From the NCBI GenBank assembly GCA_021811935.1, contig JAKAPW010000006.1, positions 1 to 38,650 on the forward strand: 38,650 nucleotides of DNA, given 5' to 3'. The stretch is from an archaeon. Its GTDB lineage: Archaea; Thermoproteota; Nitrososphaeria; Conexivisphaerales; DTJL01. The translations under genes and the position numbers were made by a program. The number at the start of each line of letters is the position of its first letter. Within the stretch, counting starts at the first letter, position 1. Of this stretch, positions 7,005 to 15,031 are shown in pieces. The notes beneath the pieces were generated by a model. The model had not been told where the DNA came from, ran no database searches, and was given only the letters and a program-made list of their open reading frames with translations.

Positions 7005-7643
7005 TCAGCGCGGCCCCATGTCATGGGGGCGGCGCCTCCTGAAGCCGAAGCGCCGGTCGCCCCTGCCGCGCCCGAAGCCCCTGCCGAACTCCCTCTTCGG
7101 GGGGAACGGCCTGAAGCCGATCAGTTTTCTAGTATCGGAGAATCCGCAACCTTCGCATCTGACCCTGTCCGGCGGGAGCGGCTCCACGGGGCCGCCGCAG
7201 ATGCCGCACGCCGTCCTCATGACGCCCAGATTCTCGTCGCCTATCCCGAGCCACAGGTTGTTGTTGGTGGTGTTGGTGACGGTGCACCTCACCATGTCCC
7301 CCAGCCTCACCGGGTTGCCCCGTACGTCTCTTACACGGAGCGTCCCGGACAGGTCGCTGGAGACTTCGACGCCGTTGACCATGTATATCCTGACGGCCCC
7401 ACCGGCCCCGGTGATCGCCTCTATGGTCCCTTCCACCACATCGCCCAACCTGGGGAAGGGGCTCTTGAGCGCCGTCCCGGCGACGCCGATCGTCCTGTTG
7501 CTCCTGTCCAGCGCTACCTCGCCGATGCCCATCGCCCTTACGTCCCCCGACTTCTCGTATGTCATGTATGAAGAGGAATATTCCTCTATCACCCCGAGCT
7601 TCTCGCCCGGGACCGCCAGGCGTGTCTTCCTTTCTCCACTCAT
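7005..7643 (-). CDS. csl4: Exosome RNA-binding subunit Csl4
   Basis: 212 aa. N-terminal domain (VPGEKLGVIEEYSSSYMTYEKSGDVRA), central S1/OB domain (about residues 62-135; GDVVEGTIEAITGAGGAVRI) and C-terminal zinc ribbon CGICGGP...VRCEGCGFSD, the full Csl4 layout. It caps the archaeal exosome and recruits RNA. Unusual: after the ribbon there is a basic, glycine-rich tail of about 35 residues (FGRGFGRGRGDRRFGFRRRR) not normally part of Csl4. Stop lies 58 nt before rpo11, start 3 nt after the dph2 stop. Confidence 0.93.
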   Translation of the reverse strand: MSGERKTRLAVPGEKLGVIEEYSSSYMTYEKSGDVRAMGIGEVALDRSNRTIGVAGTALKSPFPRLGDVVEGTIEAITGAGGAVRIYMVNGVEVSSDLSGTLRVRDVRGNPVRLGDMVRCTVTNTTNNNLWLGIGDENLGVMRTACGICGGPVEPLPPDRVRCEGCGFSDTRKLIGFRPFPPKREFGRGFGRGRGDRRFGFRRRRPHDMGPR

Positions 7644-7646
7644 AAG

Positions 7647-8666
7647 CTACACCCAGAACGAGTAGTCGAACACGTCGCCCATCTCCTGTCCCTTGAACAG
7701 CCTGACCAGGCCCATGCCCTGCTGATACGACAAGACCGGCCTGTCAAAGTCATAATTATCCATCGAAACTCTGGGGCAGGCGGTCTCTATAAACGCATCT
7801 ATCCCCCTCAGGGCTTTCAACCTCTGCGCGGTTATCTCTCTGAGGGAGAACAGCTGGACCACCTTGCCCAGCTTCTCCAGCTCCTGCTTCAGTTCCAACG
7901 CCTGCTTCCTGAACAGCTGGCCCTCCTTCAGGCTCATGATTATGCCGAAGGAGCGGGCGTCCCGCGCCTTGTATATCGAGAGTATGGCCTTCTTCTCGAA
8001 GAGGGCCGCTTCCGGGGCGATGTTGACCACCTCGTTGAAGAACGGATCCAGCATGAAGGTCGGCTTGCGCGTGCTCAGGCAGACGCCCAGGCTGTGGAAC
8101 CTGCTCTGGCCCATGAAGAGAAACGCCTGCACGTCGCCGATTATCTTCCGCGCCGAATGGAAGTTGCACCCGAAGACCTGCCCATCGAAGAGAGGCCCCT
8201 CCGCCTCGCCCTTCTGCGCCTCAATCCCCTTCTGCCTGAGGTATTCTATGGCGGCGTCTAGCTGGGATTTGTGGTTGCTTATCGTGACCACCCCGACCGA
8301 GGAGTAGCCCGACTTCCTGAGCAGCTCCACCGCCCTGTCAAGGACGGGACGAAAGTCCGCCCTATATTCTGCGTCTATGAGGTACGTATGACGGCCGAGC
8401 TTCTCGACGCCGATGGAGTGTCCTATGTTGAACACGAGGTCCACCCCGAGCCTCTTCACGTCGAAGTTCACAAGGTCGCAGGTCCCCCAGGTGTTGTCCA
8501 ACAACACCACGGTCTCCACGCCGTGCTTCTTCGTTATCTCCTGGGACAGCCTGAGCAGGTGGTCAAGAAGGCCGTCCGGCGCTTCGAGCCCCACCCTTTT
8601 GGGCTTCTCTCTTTCTATTATCTTGTCTATCTGATCTCTGCCGATTACCAGGCTCACTTCAAGCAC
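7647..8666 (-). CDS. dph2: Diphthamide synthase radical-SAM-like subunit Dph2
   Basis: 339 aa. Transfers the 3-amino-3-carboxypropyl group of SAM to a histidine of elongation factor 2. The three cysteines that bind the noncanonical 4Fe-4S cluster are present, one per domain: GTCDLVN (Cys63), FGCNFHSA (Cys167) and ETACPRVS (Cys297). The start overlaps the end of rpl10e by 8 nt. Dph6, the last enzyme of the pathway, is encoded 8 kb away in this window; the methyltransferase Dph5 is not here. Confidence 0.96.
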   Translation of the reverse strand: MLEVSLVIGRDQIDKIIEREKPKRVGLEAPDGLLDHLLRLSQEITKKHGVETVVLLDNTWGTCDLVNFDVKRLGVDLVFNIGHSIGVEKLGRHTYLIDAEYRADFRPVLDRAVELLRKSGYSSVGVVTISNHKSQLDAAIEYLRQKGIEAQKGEAEGPLFDGQVFGCNFHSARKIIGDVQAFLFMGQSRFHSLGVCLSTRKPTFMLDPFFNEVVNIAPEAALFEKKAILSIYKARDARSFGIIMSLKEGQLFRKQALELKQELEKLGKVVQLFSLREITAQRLKALRGIDAFIETACPRVSMDNYDFDRPVLSYQQGMGLVRLFKGQEMGDVFDYSFWV

Positions 8667-9171
8667 CGGAAGCCTTCGCGGCCACCCCGACCTCCTCCAC
8701 CCTGGTCTGCACGGGGAGTTTGCTGGCCGCCACCCGCAGGGCGTCCTGCGCGTCCTTGACCGCCTTGCCCTTTATCCCCAGCTCCAAGATCACGGTTCCC
8801 CTGTTCACCCTGGCTGCCAGGCCGGTCGGTTTCCCGAAGGATTTCCTCATGCCCTCCTGAAGCCTGTCGGCCCCCGCCGTGGCTATCATCTTGTTCTCCT
8901 TGAGTATCACATGCGGATAGACTCTGATAGCGAGGAAGTAGTTTGTCTCGCCCAGGGTCGTCGCTATCTTGTTCACCGATATTCTGCAGGCCTCCAGGGC
9001 GTTGTGCCTGATCTGGGCCCTTTCAAGGGAGACGAGCCTGTAGACATGGTCGTACGCGTCGCTCGGGTTCCCAGTGGTGAACCGCGCTATCTTCGGCTGG
9101 GGCGACCCGTGGATGAACTCCTTTCTGGTGTACGGCTGCCCCACCGCCGCCCTGTAGTTCTTACCGTGCAA
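8659..9171 (-). CDS. rpl10e: 50S ribosomal protein L10e (uL16)
   Basis: 170 aa, standard length. Begins MHGKNYRAAVGQPYTRKEFIHGSPQPKI, with the conserved QIRHNALEACRISVNK and FGKPTGLAARVNRG segments that line the P/A-site region of 23S rRNA. A TATA-like CTTTTAAAG (9200-9208) is 29-37 nt upstream of the ATG. First gene of the L10e-dph2-csl4-rpo11-tfs series. Confidence 0.97.
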   Translation of the reverse strand: MHGKNYRAAVGQPYTRKEFIHGSPQPKIARFTTGNPSDAYDHVYRLVSLERAQIRHNALEACRISVNKIATTLGETNYFLAIRVYPHVILKENKMIATAGADRLQEGMRKSFGKPTGLAARVNRGTVILELGIKGKAVKDAQDALRVAASKLPVQTRVEEVGVAAKASGA

Positions 9172-9199
9172 AATTCGTCAACCCGTCTCCCTGGCATGT

Positions 9200-9230
9200 C
9201 TTTAAAAGCATATTGGTGGCTTCGTATATG
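9200..9230. promoter_or_regulatory. Promoter pair between rpl10e and the THUMP-type methylase
   Basis: Minus strand CTTTTAAAG (9200-9208) serves rpl10e; plus strand TCGTATATG (9222-9230) lies about 44-52 nt before the GTG at 9274. The two boxes are only about 15 nt apart, so transcription in the two directions may compete. Confidence 0.5.
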
Positions 9231-9273
9231 AAGCAACAAGATTCAAAACCCGGGGGTCCCCCGGTTCCTGCAG

Positions 9274-10467
9274 GTGCCCTACCTCCTTCCCCGCAACCGG
9301 GCTTCGACCAGCCTCATCCTAGTCGGTAGCTTCGGACGGCTTTCCTACCTCGAAGCGTGCTCCGTGCTCGGGCCGTGGTTGAAGAGCTGCACCGTGCCGT
9401 GCGAAGGGATAATCGCGGTGGAGCTGTCCGGCCATCAGCCGGTGCGGCTTCAGCGCCTCAGCGGCGTCTACAAGATAGCAATACGCCTGGGGGCGTTTTC
9501 AGACGAAGCCGAACTGGCCGGGAAGCTGCGTGAAACGTTCGATGAAGCGTATTCACACGCCAATTTCTCGGTGAGCCTCTACGGCTCGCCCGTCGACGAA
9601 TATTCCGGGGTGGCCTCGACGGTGCTCGGAGCCCTGAGGCGCGCGGGTCTGAAGAAGGCCAACATGCTCAGGCCCGATCGGGGGTCCGAGCTTCGCGCGG
9701 AGCAGATACTGTCCAGGAATGCGGTGGACCTGGTGGTCTTCGGTGGCGGCGGAGAGGAAGGATACCAGGCGGGCGCCACGTGGTACGTCCCGGACGCGAA
9801 GGAGATGCGCCTCCGGACGAAGGAGCGGCCCGTGCCAAGCCCCGAGATATCCATGTCGCCCAGGCTCGCCGGAACCCTGGTCAACCTGGCCGGCCTGCAG
9901 GAGGGTCAGACGCTCCTTGACCCCTTCTGCGGATCGGGCACCATCCTGATGGAAGCGTTGCTGCGGGGGATAGGCTGCATAGGGGTGGACAGCGACCCGG
10001 CCCGGGTCAGGCATGCCCGGCAGAACATCGGCTGGCTCCTTGGGAAGTATGGCCCGCGAAAGGCAGGCTGGGACGTCAGGACGGGGGACGCGAGGAGCGT
10101 TCATGAGACGCTCGGCGCTTCGCGTGTGGACGCGGTGGTCACCGAGCCCGTCCTCCTTCCGAAGTTCACGGCGCTTCCCACGAAAGAGAGGGCGGAAACG
10201 GCAGCGGAGGCGGCCCTCGACACGTATATGGCGGCCCTTCGTTCGGTCAGGCGCGTCCTGAAGCCAGGAGGCAGGGCGGTGATAGTGGTCCCCGTAATAA
10301 GGACGGCCGAAGGCGGCGAGATATCGCTGGCCTTCACAGATCCGCAGGAGCTGGGGTTGAAAGAATACCAGCCGGACCCCTGGCCGAGGGTCGGATATCC
10401 CGTCAGGATGGCCTCGGAGAGCACAAGGTGGATAAGGCGAGGCGTCTATGTCTTCGAGGTAGTCTGA
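9274..10467 (+). CDS. THUMP/COG1041-type RNA (guanine) methyltransferase
   Basis: 397 aa. N-terminal half is a THUMP-like RNA-binding region; C-terminal half is a Rossmann methyltransferase with the SAM motif LLDPFCGSGTILMEALLRG and a following GVDSDPARVRHARQNI. This is the architecture of archaeal TrmG10/Trm11, which methylates G10 of tRNA. The catalytic motif IV reads VVTEPVLLPKF instead of the TDPPYG of proven TrmG10; a TEPxLxP form is, as I recall, a recurring archaeal COG1041 variant. The substrate is therefore uncertain. GTG start; the first dozen residues are not strongly family-like and a start inside is possible. Ends 22 nt inside the convergent trmJ. Confidence 0.82.
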   Translation: MPYLLPRNRASTSLILVGSFGRLSYLEACSVLGPWLKSCTVPCEGIIAVELSGHQPVRLQRLSGVYKIAIRLGAFSDEAELAGKLRETFDEAYSHANFSVSLYGSPVDEYSGVASTVLGALRRAGLKKANMLRPDRGSELRAEQILSRNAVDLVVFGGGGEEGYQAGATWYVPDAKEMRLRTKERPVPSPEISMSPRLAGTLVNLAGLQEGQTLLDPFCGSGTILMEALLRGIGCIGVDSDPARVRHARQNIGWLLGKYGPRKAGWDVRTGDARSVHETLGASRVDAVVTEPVLLPKFTALPTKERAETAAEAALDTYMAALRSVRRVLKPGGRAVIVVPVIRTAEGGEISLAFTDPQELGLKEYQPDPWPRVGYPVRMASESTRWIRRGVYVFEVV

Positions 10468-11153
10468 TTCCGACGCTGGCGCTCCGGAAGCCGCATGTCC
10501 ACCCTTCGGAACAGCCCGAGGAGCGACTCAAGGTGGTCGTCGCTTATGCCGGACTGGACAACGAGCTTCTTCATTATGGCTGCGACGCGCCTCCTTTTGT
10601 GGAGGGGCATGCCGGACTTCTCGGCCATGTCAATGACGTACCCGTTCATGACGTTCGTCAGCTCCCTCCGCGGGCCGGCCGAGCGGCCGGCGGGTCCCGT
10701 CCTCCGCATCGCGTAGAGGAGGACCGCCAGGGCATGGGATATGTTGAGCGTGGGATAACCACTCCAGGTGGGTATGTGCACCACGGCGTCGCACATGGCG
10801 AGCTCTTCGGCGGTGAGCCCCGTCGTGTCCCTTCCCAGCAGGAGCACCGCCTTCTCCGGGGCGAAGTTGAACCCGGCCAGCCTCTCGGGCGAGACGGTAT
10901 GCCTTTCGACCTTCTTCCCCTTCGCTATGGCCGTGCTCCCTACCACGAAGTCAAACCGTTTCAGAAGGTCTTCGAAGGAAACGCGCTTCGCGCCCAGAAG
11001 CACGTCCTGCCCATGGGAAGCGTAGACCAGCGCCGTCTTCCCGAACTCCTTGGAGTCGACCAGGTAAAGGTCCTTCAGACCGAAGTTCTTCATCACCCTG
11101 GACACATAGCCTACGTTTATGCCGAACCTGGGAGACATCAGGGCGACGGACAT
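10446..11153 (-). CDS. trmJ: tRNA (cytidine-2'-O-)methyltransferase, SpoU/SPOUT family (TrmJ)
   Basis: 235 aa from the ATG at 11153, whose start MSVALMSPRFGINVGYVSRVMKNFG matches the TrmJ N-terminus; GGAG lies 4 nt before it. The 436-aa track ORF merely reads on through the neighbouring gene out of frame. SPOUT motifs: LLLGRDTTGLTAEELAMCD (motif 2) and IPTWSGYPTLNISHALAVLLYA (motif 3) that form the knotted SAM site. The C-terminal helical tail (about 70 residues) fits TrmJ's dimer/tRNA region. Family reaction: 2'-O-methylation at position 32 of tRNA. Confidence 0.9.
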   Translation of the reverse strand: MSVALMSPRFGINVGYVSRVMKNFGLKDLYLVDSKEFGKTALVYASHGQDVLLGAKRVSFEDLLKRFDFVVGSTAIAKGKKVERHTVSPERLAGFNFAPEKAVLLLGRDTTGLTAEELAMCDAVVHIPTWSGYPTLNISHALAVLLYAMRRTGPAGRSAGPRRELTNVMNGYVIDMAEKSGMPLHKRRRVAAIMKKLVVQSGISDDHLESLLGLFRRVDMRLPERQRRNQTTSKT

Positions 11154-11209
11154 CTTCTCCAAGCGTATGCGTGCACCGCCCTGCCGACGCATGTATGAAA
11201 AGCGCCCGG

Positions 11210-11746
11210 TCACCTCTTGACCACCCTGTATACCATCAGCCTCTCGAAGAACAACCTTTCTTCTGACACCCCCGTCACCTCCCCGTGGGAGGCGGCTCCC
11301 CGGACCAGCGCCCCATAATCGCTGTGGGAAGACGTCACGAAAAAAAGAGACCCGCCCACCTTGAGAGCCCTGATCCCGTCCTCGACCATCCGCCGGGGGA
11401 TCTGCACTCCTCCTTCTCCGCCATAGACGGCGGGGTCGCTTGCGGAATCCCCTTCCAGGTAGGGCGGGTTGACCACGACCAGATCGAACGCCTCCTCCCT
11501 GAAGGGGGCGGCGCAGTCGCACTGTACGACCTCCGCCCGCAGGCCGTCCGTCCTGTCTCTGGCCTCCTGCGCCGATTCGACATCGATGTCCGTCCCGACG
11601 CCTTCGGAACCCGGCCTTCCGCCCACCAGATGCCCGAGGACGAAACCGGAACCCGTACCGATCTCCAACACGAACCGGAATGGAGTAGTTTCGGCCGACC
11701 GCAGCAGGAGCATGCTGTCCTGAGAGGGCAGATAGACGCGCTTCAC
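11210..11746 (-). CDS. HemK/Mtq2-type protein N5-glutamine methyltransferase
   Basis: 178 aa, the short archaeal form without the N-terminal helical domain of bacterial PrmC. SAM motif LEIGTGSGFVLGHL, acidic TDID, and catalytic NPPYL. Family role: methylation of the GGQ glutamine of release factor aRF1, here inferred from the short form and its place after ksgA, a common archaeal order. GTG start overlaps the ksgA stop (GTGA). Confidence 0.88.
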   Translation of the reverse strand: MKRVYLPSQDSMLLLRSAETTPFRFVLEIGTGSGFVLGHLVGGRPGSEGVGTDIDVESAQEARDRTDGLRAEVVQCDCAAPFREEAFDLVVVNPPYLEGDSASDPAVYGGEGGVQIPRRMVEDGIRALKVGGSLFFVTSSHSDYGALVRGAASHGEVTGVSEERLFFERLMVYRVVKR

Positions 11747-12495
11747 GCCGCCCCATCCCTAATACTGATGGCCAGCCTCAGGGCGTCCGGCGGCTCCAGC
11801 TCCGCTACCCTGGCGGCTCGATCGAATCCCTCCTGAGGCATATTCGACCCTCTTTTCGAAAGGTGCTTGATGGCTGCCCCGACCGTCTTCCCCCTGAAAC
11901 TGAACAGTGTCTTGAGCGCCTGCACGGTCGGCGCGGCGTCAGCCATCTCTCGCTTCCTGTGAAGAGACATTATCTGTGAAAAGACCTTCGGCCGAGGGTC
12001 GAAGGCCGCCGGGGGGAGGACGTCGAGGGGCGTCGCCTGAAAGCACGCGTCGACCACCACCGAATACGGGCCATACTTGGCCGAGCCCGGGCGCGCAAGG
12101 AGCTTGTCCACGAACTCCTTCTGCAGTATCACTGCTGCCCTAGGCGTCTTCTGCGCGCAGAACCATGTGATGAAACGGCTGGAGATATAATACGGCAGGC
12201 TCGACACCACTGCGTCAAACCCGCCGGCATCGTGTTTCAGGGCGTCTCCCCTGACCAGCTCGACGTTGGACAGCCTGGGAAGCCATCCGGCCGCTTCCTC
12301 ACAGAGCGCGTCGTCCAGCTCATGCGTCCGGACGAACGAAACCCGCAGAGCCAGCTCCCGGGTCACCATGCCATGCCCCGTACCTATCTCGAATACGGTA
12401 TCCTCAGGCCTCAGCGACGCGCGGTCAGCCAACAGCTTCGCCGATTGCTGGCTGGCCAGGGAGTGCTGACCGAACCTGAATCGACGGGGATTCAT
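11743..12495 (-). CDS. ksgA: 16S rRNA dimethyladenosine transferase KsgA/Dim1
   Basis: 250 aa. Dimethylates the two adjacent adenines in the 3' terminal hairpin of 16S rRNA. N-terminal RFRFGQHSLASQQ, SAM motif VFEIGTGHGMVT, acidic HELD and C-terminal FDPRPKVFSQI are all family-typical. Deviation: motif IV, usually NLPY or NIPY, is SSLPYYISS, replacing the conserved Asn (residue 99) by Ser. Start overlaps the DUF655 stop by 4 nt. Confidence 0.93.
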   Translation of the reverse strand: MNPRRFRFGQHSLASQQSAKLLADRASLRPEDTVFEIGTGHGMVTRELALRVSFVRTHELDDALCEEAAGWLPRLSNVELVRGDALKHDAGGFDAVVSSLPYYISSRFITWFCAQKTPRAAVILQKEFVDKLLARPGSAKYGPYSVVVDACFQATPLDVLPPAAFDPRPKVFSQIMSLHRKREMADAAPTVQALKTLFSFRGKTVGAAIKHLSKRGSNMPQEGFDRAARVAELEPPDALRLAISIRDGAA

Positions 12496-13058
12496 CGTTT
12501 CACGAATATGTTTATCCTTTCTTGGCCGGCTATTTCGCTGTAGAGGCGTTTTGCTATCTGCTTGCCGGGGTCCTTCAGGCCCCCCCTCTTTTCCACGTCG
12601 GCAAAAGTCTCAAAGGGCTTCTTCTCCCTCTGGTCCAGTATGCCCACGGTCAGTGTCCTTCCTATCCCAGGTATCAGCTCCAGAGAGTGCAGTCTGGGAG
12701 TTATGGGCTGGAGGTTGTTGAAGTATGCCACGTATTTCTGCTCCTTGGCCTGCACCATCTGCTCCAGCACGCTCTGCAGCTCCTGCTTGGCCCCGGGCGG
12801 CAGGTCGTCGAAGTTCAGCTTGCCGAGGACGCTGACTATCTTCTCCCGCCTGTCCTTTCCTATGTATATCCTCTCCCCCATGCCGAAGGTCGCGGTGTCA
12901 AGCGCCAGCAACTCCAGGAGGGTGAGGTACTCCTCTCCGACCACCTGCACTATGAGCCCCTCCCTGTTTTTCACCAGCTTCGACCTGGACCTCTGCATGT
13001 AGTCCAGCACGTACGCGTATTCCTCGTACCGCTTAACTGGCGCCGAGTAATTCATCAT
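12492..13058 (-). CDS. DUF655 family protein with helix-hairpin-helix
   Basis: 188 aa. Recognised by sequence (RYEEYAYVLDYMQRSRS, GERIYIGKDRREKI, and the HhH-like LELIPGIGRTLTVGIL) and by its diagnostic place between rpo4 and ksgA. The HhH suggests nucleic-acid binding, and the neighbourhood suggests rRNA maturation, but no biochemical role is established to my knowledge. ATG ATG doublet at the start. About 150 nt separate it from rpo4, so it may have its own promoter. Confidence 0.9.
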   Translation of the reverse strand: MMNYSAPVKRYEEYAYVLDYMQRSRSKLVKNREGLIVQVVGEEYLTLLELLALDTATFGMGERIYIGKDRREKIVSVLGKLNFDDLPPGAKQELQSVLEQMVQAKEQKYVAYFNNLQPITPRLHSLELIPGIGRTLTVGILDQREKKPFETFADVEKRGGLKDPGKQIAKRLYSEIAGQERINIFVKR

Positions 13059-13207
13059 GTCAATGCGCTCCTGCTTCTGGCTAGACTGGGACCCTGACCG
13101 ACGGCCTACACCTTGACACAGACGCCATTTCAGCGCGCATTCTTCGACTTCTCGAAAGATATCCTCGCACTATGATTTAAGTGTTGACCCGCGAGAAGCC
13201 GCGTCTT
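13059..13207 (-). promoter_or_regulatory. Leader between rpo4 and DUF655 with a TATA-like box
   Basis: Contains minus-strand ACTTAAATCATA (13171-13182), which would start a transcript near 13145 with a leader of about 85 nt before DUF655. This is unusual in a window where most genes look leaderless. No ORF or convincing RNA gene is visible in the leader. Confidence 0.4.
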
Positions 13208-13555
13208 CTACGCCTTGGGGGCTTGGACGTAAGTGGAGATTATCTGCAGTATCTTATCCAGCGTCTCGGTGGGAGAAAGCTGCCTCCAGCCGACGGTGAA
13301 CGTCCTCAACTCTTCCCGCGTCTTGGGGAGCACGTTCACCACTTCTACCGCCTGAAGCTCCGTGAGACCGGCTTCCTCCACGAGCTTCTCCACCACCTCC
13401 CTGGCTTCCTTCGACTCGAGCTTGGAAAACTTCGACATGTAGTCCAGCGTCCGTTTCTGGATCTGGTCCGCCTTCTCCTGGTCCACCTTGGCCAGCAGGT
13501 CCTTCGCCTCATGGACCGTAAGAGGTTTTCTCGACACTTCTGTGACCAAAGACAC
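13208..13555 (-). CDS. rpo4: RNA polymerase subunit Rpo4 (RpoF)
   Basis: 115 aa. Stalk subunit that pairs with Rpo7; sequence LTVHEAKDLLAKVDQEKADQIQKRTLDYMSKF and the HRDC-like C-terminal half (LTELQAVEVVNVLPKTREELR) are typical. The start is immediately adjacent to the L21e stop, so the two are translated as a pair, as in other archaea. Confidence 0.95.
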   Translation of the reverse strand: MSLVTEVSRKPLTVHEAKDLLAKVDQEKADQIQKRTLDYMSKFSKLESKEAREVVEKLVEEAGLTELQAVEVVNVLPKTREELRTFTVGWRQLSPTETLDKILQIISTYVQAPKA

Positions 13556-13837
13556 TCATCCCTTCAACGGCTTCACATGTTCGAACCTTGCTATGAGCTT
13601 CTTGTTCTTGTCGCCCACGGGGACGTTTATGACAAGCGACCGCCTTCTCACTTCTTCGACGTCGCCGACGTGCCCCTGGAACCTTCTGTGAGGCATTCCC
13701 TTGCTCTGGGAGGGCTCGATGTCTATCACTACCTTCTGTCCTTCCTTGTATTCAACCATAAGACTGGAAAGGCCTGGAGAATGGTCGGACGTCAGCAGGC
13801 TCCTGGTCTTCCTCCTAAAACCTTTGTGCTGAGGCAT
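13556..13837 (-). CDS. rpl21e: 50S ribosomal protein L21e
   Basis: 93 aa, family length. Begins MPQHKGFRRKTRSLL and contains YKEGQKVVIDIEPSQSKGMPHRRFQGHVG, the core signature. First gene of the L21e-rpo4-DUF655-ksgA-mtq2 run. Confidence 0.97.
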   Translation of the reverse strand: MPQHKGFRRKTRSLLTSDHSPGLSSLMVEYKEGQKVVIDIEPSQSKGMPHRRFQGHVGDVEEVRRRSLVINVPVGDKNKKLIARFEHVKPLKG

Positions 13838-13869
13838 GGTTGCGCGCTTGCACCACGAATATGGGTGCC

Positions 13870-13880
13870 CATAATAAAGG
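13870..13880 (-). promoter_or_regulatory. TATA box of the L21e-rpo4 operon
   Basis: CCTTTATTATG on the minus strand, 33-43 nt before the L21e ATG, located just upstream of the pus10 stop codon. It would let L21e/rpo4 be expressed separately from the srp54-pus10 unit. Confidence 0.6.
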
Positions 13881-13885
13881 TTTAT

Positions 13886-15028
13886 TCACTCGTGTGCCCA
13901 GGCGAAGTCAAGTATGTCGTAGCACGCCTTCAGTACACTTCCGCGGCCCAGCAGGCCGGCGATCCCCTCTTCCCCCTCCTTCAGGCCAACCACGCGCCAT
14001 GGGCTTATGCCGTTGTCCATCTCCGCCACCGCCTTCACCTTCCTTCCCCGGTTCTCCGTAATCCTGAGCCAATGGACCTTCTTCACCCTTCTGGATGCCG
14101 AGGGCAGGCCCTTTTCCCTGAACGACGATTCGATCATGGCGAGGGCGTCCTGCCCCGCCTCTCTGTCGAGTTCGACGTCGAACCTCACCACCTTCCTGAG
14201 TCCGTCGAAGAAGCCGGGGTCGAAGTCCTTCGATTCTACCTGCACGAGCTGCACCGGCCCCCCGATCAGCCTGTCCAGCCGCTCGAACCCGCCATTTCTC
14301 CGCATGGGGCTGACGACCTGGACGAATACGGGCCGCCCCCTTCCGAGGACCATCGCGTCGTCGTCTTCGCTCCCCGACCAGCTTATCTTGACCCCGGCCG
14401 CCTCGAACGCCTGCTTGAACGCCTTGACCAGAGAACGTTCCACGCTGGGATGCTCGGCGGACACCCCCATGTCGTCGCAGGCCTGACAGCCGTCCCCTCC
14501 GCAGCCGGCGCACGCTACCCCCTTGGTCTTGACCCCCTTGAGCAGCTTCACGTACCTGACCATGAACGACATGTTCCTGCTCCGCACGGAGAACGACTCG
14601 TCCGAAAGGTCTATCTTGAGAGCTGCGTCGGCGTTGCCCAGCAACACCTCCTTCCCTAGGACATCGAGTATTTCTCTGCGAAAGAGTGACACGAGCGCCT
14701 TCTTGATGCCTATGCCCGAGCTCAGTCCGAACTTGGCCCTCAATTCGTCCTCGGCGTCCACCTGACTGGCGGGCACCGCGACCCCGACCTGCAGGCTGGA
14801 GAACTCGAACTTGTCCAGGGCCGCCGCCGCCTTCGCCGCTATCTCCTTGCGCTTCTTGTACGCCTCCCTGCAGAGCGCGCAGGACCCTCCCCCAGCGCCC
14901 TCCCTTGGCACCTTGGACCCCCACGATTCCGCGTCCAGGACGCTGCTGACGAACTGCCGCCCGAGGCACCAGTCGCACAGGCTGACGCTGGAGGCTACGC
15001 CTCTGGCCCTCTCCGGCCCTCTCTTCAA
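13886..15028 (-). CDS. pus10: Pus10-type tRNA pseudouridine synthase, divergent C-terminus
   Basis: 380 aa. N-terminal zinc region (CDWCLGRQF...CALCREAY), a THUMP-like middle, the CAGCGGDGCQAC insert, and the catalytic region SGSEDDDAMVLGRGRPVFVQV corresponding to GREDVDxRMLGxGRPF with the Asp kept. Family role: pseudouridine 54/55 of archaeal tRNA. The normal C-terminal GTYIKExVxGDxGRTxPS block is reduced to a DNGISPWRVVGL-type stretch, which resembles what I recall of thaumarchaeal Pus10. Located 3 nt after srp54 on the same strand, a common archaeal pairing. Confidence 0.85.
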   Translation of the reverse strand: MKRGPERARGVASSVSLCDWCLGRQFVSSVLDAESWGSKVPREGAGGGSCALCREAYKKRKEIAAKAAAALDKFEFSSLQVGVAVPASQVDAEDELRAKFGLSSGIGIKKALVSLFRREILDVLGKEVLLGNADAALKIDLSDESFSVRSRNMSFMVRYVKLLKGVKTKGVACAGCGGDGCQACDDMGVSAEHPSVERSLVKAFKQAFEAAGVKISWSGSEDDDAMVLGRGRPVFVQVVSPMRRNGGFERLDRLIGGPVQLVQVESKDFDPGFFDGLRKVVRFDVELDREAGQDALAMIESSFREKGLPSASRRVKKVHWLRITENRGRKVKAVAEMDNGISPWRVVGLKEGEEGIAGLLGRGSVLKACYDILDFAWAHE

Positions 15029-15031
15029 GGC

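Noticed and set aside
6947-7024. N-terminal extension of Rpo11
   Set aside because: The 26 upstream codons are not family-like and would overlap csl4; the TATA box fits the ATG at 6946.
10446-11756. 436-aa ORF suggesting a methyltransferase fused to TrmJ
   Set aside because: Only the C-terminal 235 residues are TrmJ. The upstream part is an out-of-frame reading of the Mtq2-like gene, and a GGAG-ATG marks the true start.
13059-13207. C/D box sRNA in the DUF655 leader
   Set aside because: The apparent C box ATGATGA is just the ATG ATG start doublet, and no D box is properly placed.
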